DNA of 64,000 bases from Microbacterium sp. SY138 (GTDB lineage Bacteria > Actinomycetota > Actinomycetes > Actinomycetales > Microbacteriaceae): assembly GCF_039729145.1 (NCBI RefSeq), contig NZ_CP155793.1, positions 2,356,001 to 2,420,000 on the forward strand, given 5' to 3'. The notes beneath the pieces were generated by a model. The model saw only the letters and a list, made by a program, of their open reading frames with translations, did not search any database and was not told the origin of the DNA. A program made the position numbers and the translations under genes. Shown here one piece after another: positions 26,709 to 36,382 of the stretch. The stretch's first letter is position 1. The number at the start of each line of letters is the position of its first letter.

Positions 26709-27839
26709 TCAACGCGCGAGCGGGATGGCTTCGGCAAGGACCTCAACGACACGATCCACGTCGTCGAACGTCAGATTCGCGTGCATCGGGATCGCGAGAT
26801 GACGCGTGAAAAGGTCTGCAGACACCGGCAGTGAACCCTCGAACCCGTACACAGGCTGGATGTGCGATGCGTAGGTTCCGAAGTTGCACTGCACACCGCT
26901 GTTGCGGAGATGCGCGGCGACGAGCCCACGATCGATATCAGCATCGAGCGTCACCACGTACGACTGCCACGGGTGAGTGCGGTCGTCCAGGGCGACCGGA
27001 GCGGTGACTCCCTCGAGGCCACGAAGACGCTCCGCGTAGGCGGCGGCGATCTCGCCGCGGCGAGCCACGAGCCCAGGAAGCCGATCGAGCTGCGCGAGCA
27101 TGATCCCCGCGGAGATGTCGGAGAGACGGTAGTTGTAGCCCGCTTCGTCGAAGGACGGGATCGGGAGGTCCGAGCTCCCCTCGCGCGACAGGGCGGGCGC
27201 GATGCCGTAGGTGTGGAGCTTTCGTGCGCGCTCGGCGAGGTCTGAACGGTCGGTGACGAGGGCTCCGCCTTCGCCGGCGGTGATGCCCTTTCGCCCGTGG
27301 AAGCTGAAGGTCGCCACGTCCGCAAGGCTTCCCGCGGGCCGCCCCTTGTAGGAGGCTCCGGCAGAACAGGCCGCGTCCTCCATGAGGAACAAGCCGTGCT
27401 TGTCGGCGATGGCGCGAAGTTCGTCGTAATCCGCAGGCTGACCGAACACGTCGACGGCGAGGATGCCCACGGTGCGCTCGGTGATCGACGCCTCGACTGC
27501 CGCCGGATCCACCGACCAGATGTCAGGACGGATGTCCGCGAACACCGGCTTCGCCCCCGTCCACATGACGGAGTGTCCGGTGGCAGGGAAGGTGTAGTCG
27601 CCGACGATGACCTCATCCCCCGGCTTGACGCCGAGGGCATCGAGCCCGAGGTGGAGCGCAGATCCGCAGTTGCTCGTGGCGAGTGCGTGCGCGGTGCCGA
27701 CCGCTTCCGCGAAGCGCCCTTCGAACTCACGGCACGTCGGTCCTGCTCCGGAAAGCCATCCCGAATCGAACACGCGCTGAACCGCCGCGAGCTCTTCTGG
27801 TCCGACAGTCGGTTCGCCGAGAGCGACGGTGTGCGCCAT
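26709..27839 (-). CDS. DegT/DnrJ/EryC1 sugar aminotransferase (second copy)
   Basis: 376 residues, AAAGGTG Shine-Dalgarno 4-5 nt upstream. Catalytic K184 in TFSFHGRKGITAGEGG, phosphate-binding SNCGSALH, and LFLMEDAACSAGASY. Clearly diverged from the other DegT at 21732, so it probably serves a different amino sugar. It is the first gene of the operon with the epimerase and acetyltransferase, a set that could build an N-acetylated amino sugar nucleotide. Confidence 0.88.
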   Translation of the reverse strand: MAHTVALGEPTVGPEELAAVQRVFDSGWLSGAGPTCREFEGRFAEAVGTAHALATSNCGSALHLGLDALGVKPGDEVIVGDYTFPATGHSVMWTGAKPVFADIRPDIWSVDPAAVEASITERTVGILAVDVFGQPADYDELRAIADKHGLFLMEDAACSAGASYKGRPAGSLADVATFSFHGRKGITAGEGGALVTDRSDLAERARKLHTYGIAPALSREGSSDLPIPSFDEAGYNYRLSDISAGIMLAQLDRLPGLVARRGEIAAAYAERLRGLEGVTAPVALDDRTHPWQSYVVTLDADIDRGLVAAHLRNSGVQCNFGTYASHIQPVYGFEGSLPVSADLFTRHLAIPMHANLTFDDVDRVVEVLAEAIPLAR

Positions 27840-27968
27840 CGTTCACCTTTCGCTTGAAGTGGGGTTCGGAGAGTTCACGGCACTCGGAGCCGTAGGATCG
27901 AAACGTGGTGCGGGCACCAGAATCGCCACCGCCATCCTACCCGCTTGTTGTCGTCAAGGAGATTTACC

Positions 27969-29159
27969 GTGCCAGGAACCAGTGTCGTCATCATCGGCGG
28001 CGGCATCGTCGGCCTCGCCGTTGCGGAGCGCGCGGCACGCTCGGGACAGCGCGTCGTGGTCCTCGAGAAGGAAGAGGCGTGGGCCTTGCACCAGACGGGC
28101 CGCAATTCCGGCGTCATTCATGCGGGACCGTACTACAAGCCGGGTTCCCTGAAGGCGAAGATGTGCGTCCAGGGCAACGCGAGCATGCGGAGGTTCGCGG
28201 TCGAGCACGGTATCCCACACGAGTTCACGGGCAAGCTCATCGTCGCGACGAATGAGTCCGAGTTGCCGAACCTCAAGGAGCTGGAGCGGCGCGCCCAGGC
28301 GAACGGCGTCCCCACCCGCTGGCTCACGGCCGCGGAGGCGCACGAGTACGAGCCGCACGTCGCCTGTGTGGCCGCACTTCGCGTCGAGACGACGGGAATC
28401 ATCGACTACGCCGCCGTGAGCCGACGTCTCGCGGAGATGGCGGCCGAGCACGGCGCAGAGATGATCCTCGGAGCCCAGGCCACAGCGATCCGCAATGAGA
28501 ACGGGCACGTCGTCGTCGAGCACACTAAGGGCACGACACGTGCAGACTTCCTGATCAACTGCGCCGGTCTGCACAGCGACAAGGTCGCGCGACTCGCGGG
28601 GCTGCGCCCCTCGGCACGCATCGTGCCCTTCCGCGGTGAGTACTTCCACCTCTCGGCCGAGAAGGAACACCTCGTTCGGGGACTGATCTACCCGGTTCCG
28701 GACCCCGACCTCCCGTTCCTCGGCGTCCACCTGACGAAGATGATCGACGGCAGTCGCCATGCGGGTCCGAACGCGGTCACCGCACTCGGACGAGAGAGCT
28801 ACAGCTGGGCGAAACTGAACATTCCCGAGGCGATCGGCGACATCACCTACCCCGGGTTCCTCCGCATGGCCTCTCACAACATCCCGGTCGGCGTGAAAGA
28901 GGTCCTGCGCTCGTTCTCCCGACGGATGTTCGCGCAGAGTCTGTCGGTCCTCGTCCCCGGTATCGAAGCCCGTGACCTGACCTCGTCCCCCGCCGGTATC
29001 CGCGCGCAGGCGATCACGAAGGACGGCAAACTCGACGATGACTTCCTGTTCGAGATCGCCCCTCAGCAGGTGCACGTGCTGAATGCACCTTCACCGGCGG
29101 CCACGAGTGCCCTGGTCATCGCGGAGGATATCTGCCGGAGGGCCGGCTTCCTGGACTGA
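27969..29159 (+). CDS. lhgO: L-2-hydroxyglutarate oxidase-like FAD enzyme
   Basis: 396 residues from the GTG at 27969, set by AAGGAG 6-7 nt upstream; the longer frame lacks a ribosome site. FAD-binding VVIIGGGIVGLAVAERAA, LHQTGRNSGVIHAGPYYKPG (the LhgO-type N-S-G-V-I-H-x-G loop) and FRGEYFHLS are present. LhgO oxidises L-2-hydroxyglutarate, a by-product of 2-oxoglutarate reduction. A place in a glycan island is unusual; it may oxidise or detoxify a 2-hydroxyacid formed alongside the PLP aminotransferases, or be an unrelated resident. Confidence 0.85.
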   Translation: MPGTSVVIIGGGIVGLAVAERAARSGQRVVVLEKEEAWALHQTGRNSGVIHAGPYYKPGSLKAKMCVQGNASMRRFAVEHGIPHEFTGKLIVATNESELPNLKELERRAQANGVPTRWLTAAEAHEYEPHVACVAALRVETTGIIDYAAVSRRLAEMAAEHGAEMILGAQATAIRNENGHVVVEHTKGTTRADFLINCAGLHSDKVARLAGLRPSARIVPFRGEYFHLSAEKEHLVRGLIYPVPDPDLPFLGVHLTKMIDGSRHAGPNAVTALGRESYSWAKLNIPEAIGDITYPGFLRMASHNIPVGVKEVLRSFSRRMFAQSLSVLVPGIEARDLTSSPAGIRAQAITKDGKLDDDFLFEIAPQQVHVLNAPSPAATSALVIAEDICRRAGFLD

Positions 29160-29162
29160 GCG

Positions 29163-29198
29163 GATTCGGACGCCGGCTCCTCCGCCGACGTCCGAATC
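29163..29198. terminator. Hairpin between convergent lhgO and the large membrane protein gene
   Basis: A 10-bp perfect outer stem (29163-29172 with 29189-29198), extended inward by a few G-C pairs, lies in the 43-nt gap between the two stops. No T-tract. Confidence 0.6.
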
Positions 29199-29202
29199 GC
29201 CG

Positions 29203-31287
29203 TCAGGACACGGGAACGACTTCGTAGATGCGCATCTTGGTCGGTCCGTCCGTCGTCGTGGTCACCAGACGGACGCAGTCCTGCGAGATGTCGCTCTCGG
29301 CGATCACGTACTCCACGTTCGCCTGCGCGAACGCACTGCAGGAATCGAAGGACAACTGGATCTGATCCGGTGCCGGGTTGCGGGGATCGGGATCTCCGTC
29401 GCCTACCACCCACGAGACGTTCGCCAGCCTGTTCCAATTCTTCTCACTGCTGTTCGTCGGATCGATCTCCTCCCACATCTCCGGCGACGGTGCGCTCTGG
29501 AAACCGTTGTAGGAGGCGACCCCGGCTTGAACGAGCATCATCGTCGGCAGCGGAGAGTCGGCTATGCCCACCCAATCCCCCGGTTCCGTCGCGTCGATCT
29601 TCTCGATGGCATCCACCGCATGCGTCTCGCGGAGGTCGAGCACACCACGGTAGAGCGGATTGACACCCGCCGTGGACAGCAGCGACAGCACGAGCACGAG
29701 CCCCGCCCCGACAGCGATCCGGTTGGTCGCGAACAGCCACACGCTCGCGACGAACAGAGCGACGCACAGGACCGTGGCCCCCGCGACCAATGGATTCGCC
29801 GCGGCGAAGTCCCGGAAGCTGAAGTCGCCGGAAGCGCCGATGAGAGCGGCGACCCCGACGCTCGCGGCGGCGAGTATCGTCGCGACCGCGGCAGGCAGCC
29901 GAAGACCGCCGCCCCGACCGCGCTCATCGGCGAGTCGGGTGCCGGCGACCACGACGAGGACGAGGCTGAGAAGTCCGAATCCGAGCCTCACCCGGCCATA
30001 GGTTGTTCGATCCAGCAGGAGCAGGTGCGAGACCGGGTCCCACCCGGGCAGGAACATGTATGCCAGGAACACCACGGCGACGACGGAGAGGCATACGGTG
30101 AGCCAATCGACCCCCTCGCCTCTTCGGAAGCGGCGAAGAGCGATCCAGATGAGCGGCACGAGCAGGAAGAGACCGGGAAGTACGAATGTCGCCGATTCGG
30201 AGCTGTTCATGCCCCATGGCACGCCGCCGGACGGTCCGATGATCGGCGAGAAGGGACCACTGAACAAAGCCGCGAGCTCGTACCCGCCACCCCCACCGAC
30301 CGGCTGGAGTCTTTCCCCGGGATAGACCGTGCTCGTGAAGCCCACGATCGTGTCCCAACGGGTCACCAGCCAGATGCAGAGGAGTGCCACACCGGCCGCA
30401 CCGGCGATGAAGACCGGGACCACCGCCTTCAGACGGTCCACGAATCGCGGTCTGTCGACAGAGGGCATGAGGACGAATCCGACGCCGAAGGCAGCGACCA
30501 CCCACACGACGGGGACGATGAACGGCACGTAGATTCCCGTTCCCATCGTCGCGGTGAGGTAGGCCACGAGCGCCGCCAGCACCCATTTCCCCGTCCGGTG
30601 CCGAGACCTCACGCACCAGACGATCGCCGCCATCACCAGAAGCGCCCACGCGGGCGCATAAAGCGTGATCGACAAGAACCACCATTGGAAGAATGGCGCG
30701 AGGAAGAAGCCGCAAGACAGGAGCAAGGCGGTGATCGGGCGTCGAGGGAGGAGCGTCACGGCGAACAGGAACGCGGCGGCGACCAATGCGAATGCCGGGA
30801 GCCACCATTTCACGGCCATCGCCTGGTCGAGTGGAAGGAAGAGGAAGCCGACGAGGTGCGGGCGGAGGGCTGTCGACCAGTCGCGCGTCGGCAGGTCATG
30901 CTGGACCGTCGCGTCCATGCCGCCCGGGAAGGTCTCGTTGCGGGTAGGCAGCCCCTGCTCGACCTGCGAGATCGTCCATGTCGTCTGCACGAACCACTCG
31001 TCGCTCCGGATCGGCTCGGGCATGCCTGCGATCAGATCCGAATCGGCGTCGTTGCTCACGAGGCCGTGCATCACTCCCGTGGACGAACCGGTGATGCCGA
31101 GGATGACCAGTAGCACGAACACCGCTGCCAGCAGGCTCAGAGGGGCGAGCAGGACTCGACGATTGGGCAGCCCGTCCTCCCTCGGCATGACGAAACTGCG
31201 GTAGGAATCTCGGACCGCCGCCCAGCGGGACGGCCTGGACCCTGCCTCGTTCGGGGGCGTTGACGATGACAACAACTCATGCCTCAC
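29203..31287 (-). CDS. Large polytopic membrane protein of an actinobacterial glycan locus
   Basis: 694 residues if GTG at 31287 is used; the start is uncertain (GTG at 31347 or ATG at 31188 also in frame, none with a good Shine-Dalgarno). About 14 hydrophobic segments, with a first loop containing NDADSDLIAGMPEPIRSDEW and a C-terminal extracytoplasmic domain of about 150 residues with two or three cysteines. It resembles the family of GT-C-like proteins of unknown function found beside Wzm/Wzt in actinobacteria. It could act on a lipid-linked glycan outside the membrane. Confidence 0.72.
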   Translation of the reverse strand: MRHELLSSSTPPNEAGSRPSRWAAVRDSYRSFVMPREDGLPNRRVLLAPLSLLAAVFVLLVILGITGSSTGVMHGLVSNDADSDLIAGMPEPIRSDEWFVQTTWTISQVEQGLPTRNETFPGGMDATVQHDLPTRDWSTALRPHLVGFLFLPLDQAMAVKWWLPAFALVAAAFLFAVTLLPRRPITALLLSCGFFLAPFFQWWFLSITLYAPAWALLVMAAIVWCVRSRHRTGKWVLAALVAYLTATMGTGIYVPFIVPVVWVVAAFGVGFVLMPSVDRPRFVDRLKAVVPVFIAGAAGVALLCIWLVTRWDTIVGFTSTVYPGERLQPVGGGGGYELAALFSGPFSPIIGPSGGVPWGMNSSESATFVLPGLFLLVPLIWIALRRFRRGEGVDWLTVCLSVVAVVFLAYMFLPGWDPVSHLLLLDRTTYGRVRLGFGLLSLVLVVVAGTRLADERGRGGGLRLPAAVATILAAASVGVAALIGASGDFSFRDFAAANPLVAGATVLCVALFVASVWLFATNRIAVGAGLVLVLSLLSTAGVNPLYRGVLDLRETHAVDAIEKIDATEPGDWVGIADSPLPTMMLVQAGVASYNGFQSAPSPEMWEEIDPTNSSEKNWNRLANVSWVVGDGDPDPRNPAPDQIQLSFDSCSAFAQANVEYVIAESDISQDCVRLVTTTTDGPTKMRIYEVVPVS

Positions 31288-31425
31288 TAGATCACTGCCA
31301 TGATGGCGGGAAGAGGGAACTGCCCGTCGAGCCGAACAGCAGGTCACATCCTATCGACAGGATCTGATCAAGCCTGAGAACGCGGTGCTCCCCCGTTCGC
31401 AGGCCGGCCCGCCCAAGGCACGCAC

Positions 31426-32298
31426 TCAGCCGACGGTTGATCTCACCTGACGAAACCGCGCTCCGTCGATGAACCCGCGTATGCCAGCGCGAATCTTCGG
31501 GCCCCGTTCGCGCTCGCAGAGCAGCATCTTGATCCAGGCCTTCGTCGCGTATGCAGCGTCGTCCCAGAACCAACGGCCGAAGCCGTACCGTCGGATCATG
31601 ATCATGCGGTTACGCGTCATGTAGTACTGACGCATGGGCGAGTAGTTCGAGAGGTAGATCCGTCTGCCGAGGAAAGTAGACGGCACCGAGTCGCCGAACC
31701 GATGGTCGAGTACCGTGTCGTACACCTTGACCACGCGGTAACCCGCTCGGCGTGCTCGGAGCGAAATGTCGTGATCGACGTAGTCGATGAAGAGGCGTTC
31801 ATCGTGAAGCCCGATCTTCTCCAGCGCCGCCCGGGAGAAGAGCGCACCCGAGGAGATCACTGCCACCTGCTCCTCGACACCCACCCGGTTCTCGCCGTCG
31901 TACAAGTGGCCGGTCTCCTCGGCACGCAGCGCCGGCCCGGCGATGGCGACGGGACGGCCGGCAGGCGAGAAGGCACCGATGAGCGCCTCAAGCATCCCGT
32001 CTGCCACAGTGCTGTCCTGGTCGAAGACCCACACATAGTCGAATCCTGCGCCGAGAGCCTGCCTCATCCCCGCGTTGAATCCTGCGGCGACGCCGACATT
32101 CTTCGTCTGGTCCAGGACGGTCAGGGCGTCACCGTCGCGTAACGGGGCGAGGAGCTTCTCAGTGCCTTCGTCGTCCGGCGAGTTGTTCACCAGGTAGATG
32201 TGGTCTGCCTGGGCGGCGAGCTTCGCAAGGTTGTCGCGGATGCTCGATGACGGACGGTAGGCCAGGACAACAGCGGCGACCTTCGGCGGTGGCGTCAT
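31426..32298 (-). CDS. Family 2 glycosyltransferase, rhamnosyltransferase-like
   Basis: 290 residues, ATG overlapping the Wzt stop by 4 nt. GT-A domain: VAAVVLAYRPSSSIRDNL, HIYLVNNSPDD, NVGVAAGFNAGMRQAL and the metal motif WVFDQDSTV, then LFIDYVDHDISLRAR. This combination, notably VFDQDS and FIDYVDHD, is that of RfbF/WbbL-like rhamnosyltransferases. Adjacent RgpF genes and the rml set support dTDP-rhamnose as donor. Confidence 0.85.
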   Translation of the reverse strand: MTPPPKVAAVVLAYRPSSSIRDNLAKLAAQADHIYLVNNSPDDEGTEKLLAPLRDGDALTVLDQTKNVGVAAGFNAGMRQALGAGFDYVWVFDQDSTVADGMLEALIGAFSPAGRPVAIAGPALRAEETGHLYDGENRVGVEEQVAVISSGALFSRAALEKIGLHDERLFIDYVDHDISLRARRAGYRVVKVYDTVLDHRFGDSVPSTFLGRRIYLSNYSPMRQYYMTRNRMIMIRRYGFGRWFWDDAAYATKAWIKMLLCERERGPKIRAGIRGFIDGARFRQVRSTVG

Positions 32299-33506
32299 CG
32301 TCCCACCGAGGAGTCCACGGTGATCTTCGCCGCCACGGTACCCATCGTGGTGTCGTCGGTCCGCACCCGCAACGTGGCGCCGCGCATGAGGCCGTGGCTG
32401 CTCGGTTCGCTCACGCCGGCGGCGTTCGCATTCACGAAGTAGTCCCCCGGACCGAATCCGGCCTGGGCGATGCGGAGATCCACGACGGTCTTGCCTGCGA
32501 TCGGATCGAGCACCACGCCGAGCACCTCGGTGTTCGAGGCCATCACCATCTGCCCGAGCGGGGTGTCCATGCTGAAGCCGATCTCCCATCGCTCGATCGG
32601 CCGCAGCGTATCGACATGCACACGGACCGTGAACGGATCGCCCGTCTGGAGCTCCTTGATGGTTGCGCCATCGTCGTCCACCAGCTCGATGCGCTTCACC
32701 TGGATCGGATGGATGGTCTCCTCCGGAGGCGCCTCGCCCACCTCGCGGTCGGCGAGCACGTCACGCAGTCCGTCCACCGCGCGATTGATGTCCCCGTCGA
32801 ACACCAGCTTCCCGTGATGGAGCAGGATGCCGCGGTCGCAGAGCTCCTGAACCTGCTGCGCGGAGTGGCTCACGAGGATGATCGTCCGGCCCTCCTCACG
32901 GAACTGGTGGATGCGGTCCATGCACTTGCGCTGGAAAGCCTCATCGCCGACGGCGAGAACCTCGTCGACGAGAAGCACGTCCGGATCGGTGTGCACCGCA
33001 ACAGCGAAAGCCAGTCGCACATACATTCCGGACGAGTAGAACTTCACGGCGGTTTCGATGAACTCGCCGATTCCACTGAACTCGAGGATGTCGTCGAACC
33101 GTTCGTCGATCTGAGCGCGACTGAGCCCGAGGATCGCGGCATTGAGATAGACGTTCTCCCTGCCGGAGAGATCGGGGTGGAACCCTGCGCCCAGCTCCAG
33201 AAGCGCGGCCATGCGCCCCCGAGCCTCCACGGTACCGGTCGTCGGCGCCACGATACCGCCGATGAGCTTCAGCAACGTGCTCTTTCCCGAGCCGTTCTGG
33301 CCCAGCAGCCCGACGGTCGTGCCCGCCTTGATGTCGAGCGAGATCTCGTCGACAGCGGTGAACTCCTCTCGGAAGGCTTTGCCGTGCCTTCCGAAGTGGA
33401 CGATGCGGTCCTTGAGGTTGTTGTCCTTGCGCACGCGGAACTTCTTGCTCACGCCCTTGAGACGGATGATGTCCGGGCGGGATGAGAGGTCGGTGTTATC
33501 GATCAT
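32295..33506 (-). CDS. wzt: ABC transporter ATPase Wzt with C-terminal substrate-binding domain
   Basis: 403 residues. The ABC domain (1 to about 245) has GQNGSGKSTLLKLIGG, FYSSGMYVRLAFAVAV and VLLVDEVLAVGDEAF. Residues about 260-403 form a beta-rich Wzt-type C-terminal domain (VDTLRPIERWEIGFSMDTP, AGFGPGDYFVNANA), which in Gram-negative Wzt binds the non-reducing end of its own O-antigen and so sets specificity. The first exporter at 17142 lacks it. Directly downstream of Wzm (3-nt gap). Confidence 0.92.
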   Translation of the reverse strand: MIDNTDLSSRPDIIRLKGVSKKFRVRKDNNLKDRIVHFGRHGKAFREEFTAVDEISLDIKAGTTVGLLGQNGSGKSTLLKLIGGIVAPTTGTVEARGRMAALLELGAGFHPDLSGRENVYLNAAILGLSRAQIDERFDDILEFSGIGEFIETAVKFYSSGMYVRLAFAVAVHTDPDVLLVDEVLAVGDEAFQRKCMDRIHQFREEGRTIILVSHSAQQVQELCDRGILLHHGKLVFDGDINRAVDGLRDVLADREVGEAPPEETIHPIQVKRIELVDDDGATIKELQTGDPFTVRVHVDTLRPIERWEIGFSMDTPLGQMVMASNTEVLGVVLDPIAGKTVVDLRIAQAGFGPGDYFVNANAAGVSEPSSHGLMRGATLRVRTDDTTMGTVAAKITVDSSVGR

Positions 33507-33509
33507 GGC

Positions 33510-34412
33510 CTACAGCTCCTGCGCGAAATTGCCCTGCATGCGCGTGAAGACGCGATGCGAGATCCAGAGGAACACGAGCCCGATGACACTCATGATCGCC
33601 ATCCTCAGCCCGAGGTTCGGGGGGTAGTCGGCGACGGTGCCGGAGCCCCAGAACGCCCGGTGAAATCCGAATACCCCCACGGTGAGCGGGTTCGCGAGGT
33701 ACACCTCGAGAAGCCACGCGGGAAGGTCGTACTGCGCCACCACCGTCTTGACCATGGTCCACGAGTAGACGATCGGCGAGGCCCACATCGCGAGCATCAT
33801 GACGACCTCGGTGAGGTACTGGATATCCCGAAGGTAGACGTTGAGGGCGGACAGCAGCAGCCCGGTCGCAATTCCCCACAGCAGCACCATCCCGAGCGAC
33901 GGGAAGAACCACAGCATGTGCACCGGCTCTGGGAGTCCGTTGAGGAGCAGCGCCGCGACCAGCAGCACACCCAGCTGCACCAGGAACATGAAGCTGGCCG
34001 CACCGATGCTTCCCAGCGGGAAGATCTCACGCGGGAGATAGATCTTCTTCACGAGTCCGGCGTTGGAGATGATCGACCCCGTCGAGCCGAAGATCACGTC
34101 GGCGAAGAACGTGTAGAGAGTGAAACCGGCGAAAAGGTAGATCGCGAAGTTGTCGATCCCCCGTGAAGCGCCGAGGATCTGTCCGAGCACGATGAAATAG
34201 ACCAGGAACTGTACCAGCGGGCGGATCACGGTCCACAGGAACCCGAGGAAGCTGTCGCGATAGCGTGCTTGGAGGTCGCGACGGATGAGCAGTATCAGAA
34301 GTTCGCGCCGTCGGTACAGTTCGCCGACCTTGCCGCCACGACCACCGTCGCGGAGTCCGCGCGCGTCGATCGTGGTGAACGGCTCGGCGGCGAGCCGAGT
34401 GAATCTGTCCAC
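33510..34412 (-). CDS. wzm: ABC transporter permease Wzm
   Basis: 300 residues, about six transmembrane helices, with the ABC2 permease features LIRRDLQARYRDSFLGFLW and IRPLVQFLVYFIVLGQ, and a conserved ASPIVYSWTM loop. It pairs with the Wzt above and lies downstream of two rgpF genes, so it probably exports a rhamnose-containing polymer across the membrane on a lipid carrier. Confidence 0.92.
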   Translation of the reverse strand: MDRFTRLAAEPFTTIDARGLRDGGRGGKVGELYRRRELLILLIRRDLQARYRDSFLGFLWTVIRPLVQFLVYFIVLGQILGASRGIDNFAIYLFAGFTLYTFFADVIFGSTGSIISNAGLVKKIYLPREIFPLGSIGAASFMFLVQLGVLLVAALLLNGLPEPVHMLWFFPSLGMVLLWGIATGLLLSALNVYLRDIQYLTEVVMMLAMWASPIVYSWTMVKTVVAQYDLPAWLLEVYLANPLTVGVFGFHRAFWGSGTVADYPPNLGLRMAIMSVIGLVFLWISHRVFTRMQGNFAQEL

Positions 34413-34489
34413 GGGGGTTTCCTTTTTCGGGTGTTCGGGTCGTCCCTGAGCCTATCCTCAGCAGAACCTGTGCCTCGGCGCGGCGCGCC

Positions 34490-36382
34490 TCACCGATGCC
34501 CGGGGAGGCGCCGGCGGATGCCGCCGACGATACGCTCGCGCGCGGCACGGATTCGGGCTCCGGCGCCAGGGTGGTTGCGACGCATGTACATCCGCGCGAA
34601 ATCGCGCAGCTTCCCCTCCCCCACATGTCCGATACCGCGCAGGAAGGTGATCTGCTCGTAGGTGCGTCCGGGAACGGTCGAGGACATCTCGTCGAAGTTG
34701 AAGTCGAGCGTCGTGTAGCTCACGGCGAAGTACTCGGCGTTCGTGATCGTGCGCGTGTGGAACCCGAGCTCCGCGGCCGCATAGCTCGGTACCCGCTCCA
34801 GGACGTGGGCGAGGCCGCCGTCCTGGTAGGCCTCAGCACCTCCGAAGTCCGAGTACTCCCACGGCTGCTCTACCAGGAGACGAAGCGCCTCCGGTCGCGC
34901 GATGAACATCGAACCGTACGGCGCAAGCGGTGAGATGTCGTCGAGAGGCACCATGATCCCCATCTGGGCAGCAAGCTTCTCGAATCCCGGCTTGTTCGCC
35001 CACCAGGCGCGCCCCATGGTCGGGTAGCCGATGTGCACCATGGGCGGATAGACGATCCCGAGTCCCGGCTCGCGCTGGAACAGGGCGAGCACGTTCGCGG
35101 CATATCCCGGACTTGCGAGCAGATTCGTGAACTGCTGCTCCTTGAAGGCGCGCCCGACGTTGAAACCATCCTGCGGGGTCTTCTTCGAGTGAAGCTTGAC
35201 GACGAGATCGTAGCCGCCGTCGAGGAGCACATCCTTGCAGCCCACGAGGAACGCGCTCTGATCACGACCATCGTTCGACGCGACCACGCGCACGTCGACC
35301 GCGCGACCGTCACGCGGCCGCGCATCGACGATCTCACGAATGTCCGCAGCACGCCTCTCATCCTGGGTCGTGATGACGAGGTCGTAGGTGGTGGGGAGCA
35401 TGTCGACGCGGTCCAGCATCTCGTCCGTCATGTCGACGTAGAAGATGTGGAGGATGGCGACGACCCGGGGGGCGCGCAAGGGGTCGAACCCGTGGTCGAT
35501 GTCGCCCAGAACATCGTTCAACCCGAGATCGACGTTGAGATCCTTCGGCGGCACATTGCGGGCGAGGTTCGAGAACATGTACTCGACGGGATATCCGTGC
35601 GATGCCATGTCCTCGGCGATCCACCTGCCGATCACGCCGTGACGGTCCAGGTACGGCGGCCAGTGGAAGAACGGACGACGCTTGACGAGCGGGCATCCGT
35701 CGGCGATGAGCAGATCGGCGTTGAAGAGCGCGGGATGATCCGTCGGATAGTTCTCGGCGGAAAAAGCCGCTGCAGAGACGAAACCCGCGTCATGGAACCG
35801 CTGTGTGAACGTCACTTCGTGACTGAGGACAGCCGCATAGTAATCATCCATAGCCGGCAGATCGCGCCAGTAGTCGCGCCAGATGCCGGACATGAACATG
35901 CGCTTGCGCACCGCGATCCAGAACGATTGCAGGTGGTCAGGCACCCGCCCCTCACCTGTCGCAGGATTCTTCATTCGGACGTTGTCCGTCATGCCCCAGA
36001 AGTCCAGATCCTGCGACGCCATCCTGTCCAGCACCGGCCCGTACGGTCGCACCGGACCGAACCAGGTGTCGTTGGTGAGCACGACCTCGTCGAATTTCTC
36101 GATGCCGTCGCCCAGGTGATCGATACCTGCCTTGTGGCCCCAGATGTCGAACCCCTCGTTCGGACGCACGAGGATGTCGTCCGTCACTGCCTCGAGACGC
36201 TCGCGTCCCTCCGGACTCAGGGCGCCGTTGACGACCGCGAGGATGTGGTCCGCGTCTGCGCGCATCTGCTCCAGCGCATACAGCACATAGTCCTCGACCG
36301 CGCCGCGGCGGTCGAACACGACGTAGATGACCGCGCGTCTGCTCTCCGACGTGAGTCCCGATGGCTGATCGTTGACAATCAC
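34490..36382 (-). CDS. Rhamnan synthesis RgpF-family glycosyltransferase (copy 1)
   Basis: 630 residues from a GTG overlapping the upstream stop (GTGA). It has the RgpF (PF05045) layout: AVIYVVFDRRGAVEDYVLYAL, HILAVVNGALSP, DILVRPNEGFDIWGHKAG, VVLTNDTWFGPVRPYGPV and, later, VVKLHSKKTPQDGFNVGR. RgpF-family proteins add rhamnose side or main chain units to cell-wall rhamnans. A C-terminal extension follows the family core. Tandem paralogue of the next gene; the two differ throughout, so they may have different linkages. Confidence 0.9.
   Translation of the reverse strand: MIVNDQPSGLTSESRRAVIYVVFDRRGAVEDYVLYALEQMRADADHILAVVNGALSPEGRERLEAVTDDILVRPNEGFDIWGHKAGIDHLGDGIEKFDEVVLTNDTWFGPVRPYGPVLDRMASQDLDFWGMTDNVRMKNPATGEGRVPDHLQSFWIAVRKRMFMSGIWRDYWRDLPAMDDYYAAVLSHEVTFTQRFHDAGFVSAAAFSAENYPTDHPALFNADLLIADGCPLVKRRPFFHWPPYLDRHGVIGRWIAEDMASHGYPVEYMFSNLARNVPPKDLNVDLGLNDVLGDIDHGFDPLRAPRVVAILHIFYVDMTDEMLDRVDMLPTTYDLVITTQDERRAADIREIVDARPRDGRAVDVRVVASNDGRDQSAFLVGCKDVLLDGGYDLVVKLHSKKTPQDGFNVGRAFKEQQFTNLLASPGYAANVLALFQREPGLGIVYPPMVHIGYPTMGRAWWANKPGFEKLAAQMGIMVPLDDISPLAPYGSMFIARPEALRLLVEQPWEYSDFGGAEAYQDGGLAHVLERVPSYAAAELGFHTRTITNAEYFAVSYTTLDFNFDEMSSTVPGRTYEQITFLRGIGHVGEGKLRDFARMYMRRNHPGAGARIRAARERIVGGIRRRLPGHR

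Noticed and set aside
29083..31113. 676-residue + strand open frame antisense to the large membrane protein
   Set aside because: It is a high-GC shadow: Arg/His/Asp/Glu-rich with no recognisable fold, while the opposite frame encodes a clear polytopic membrane protein.
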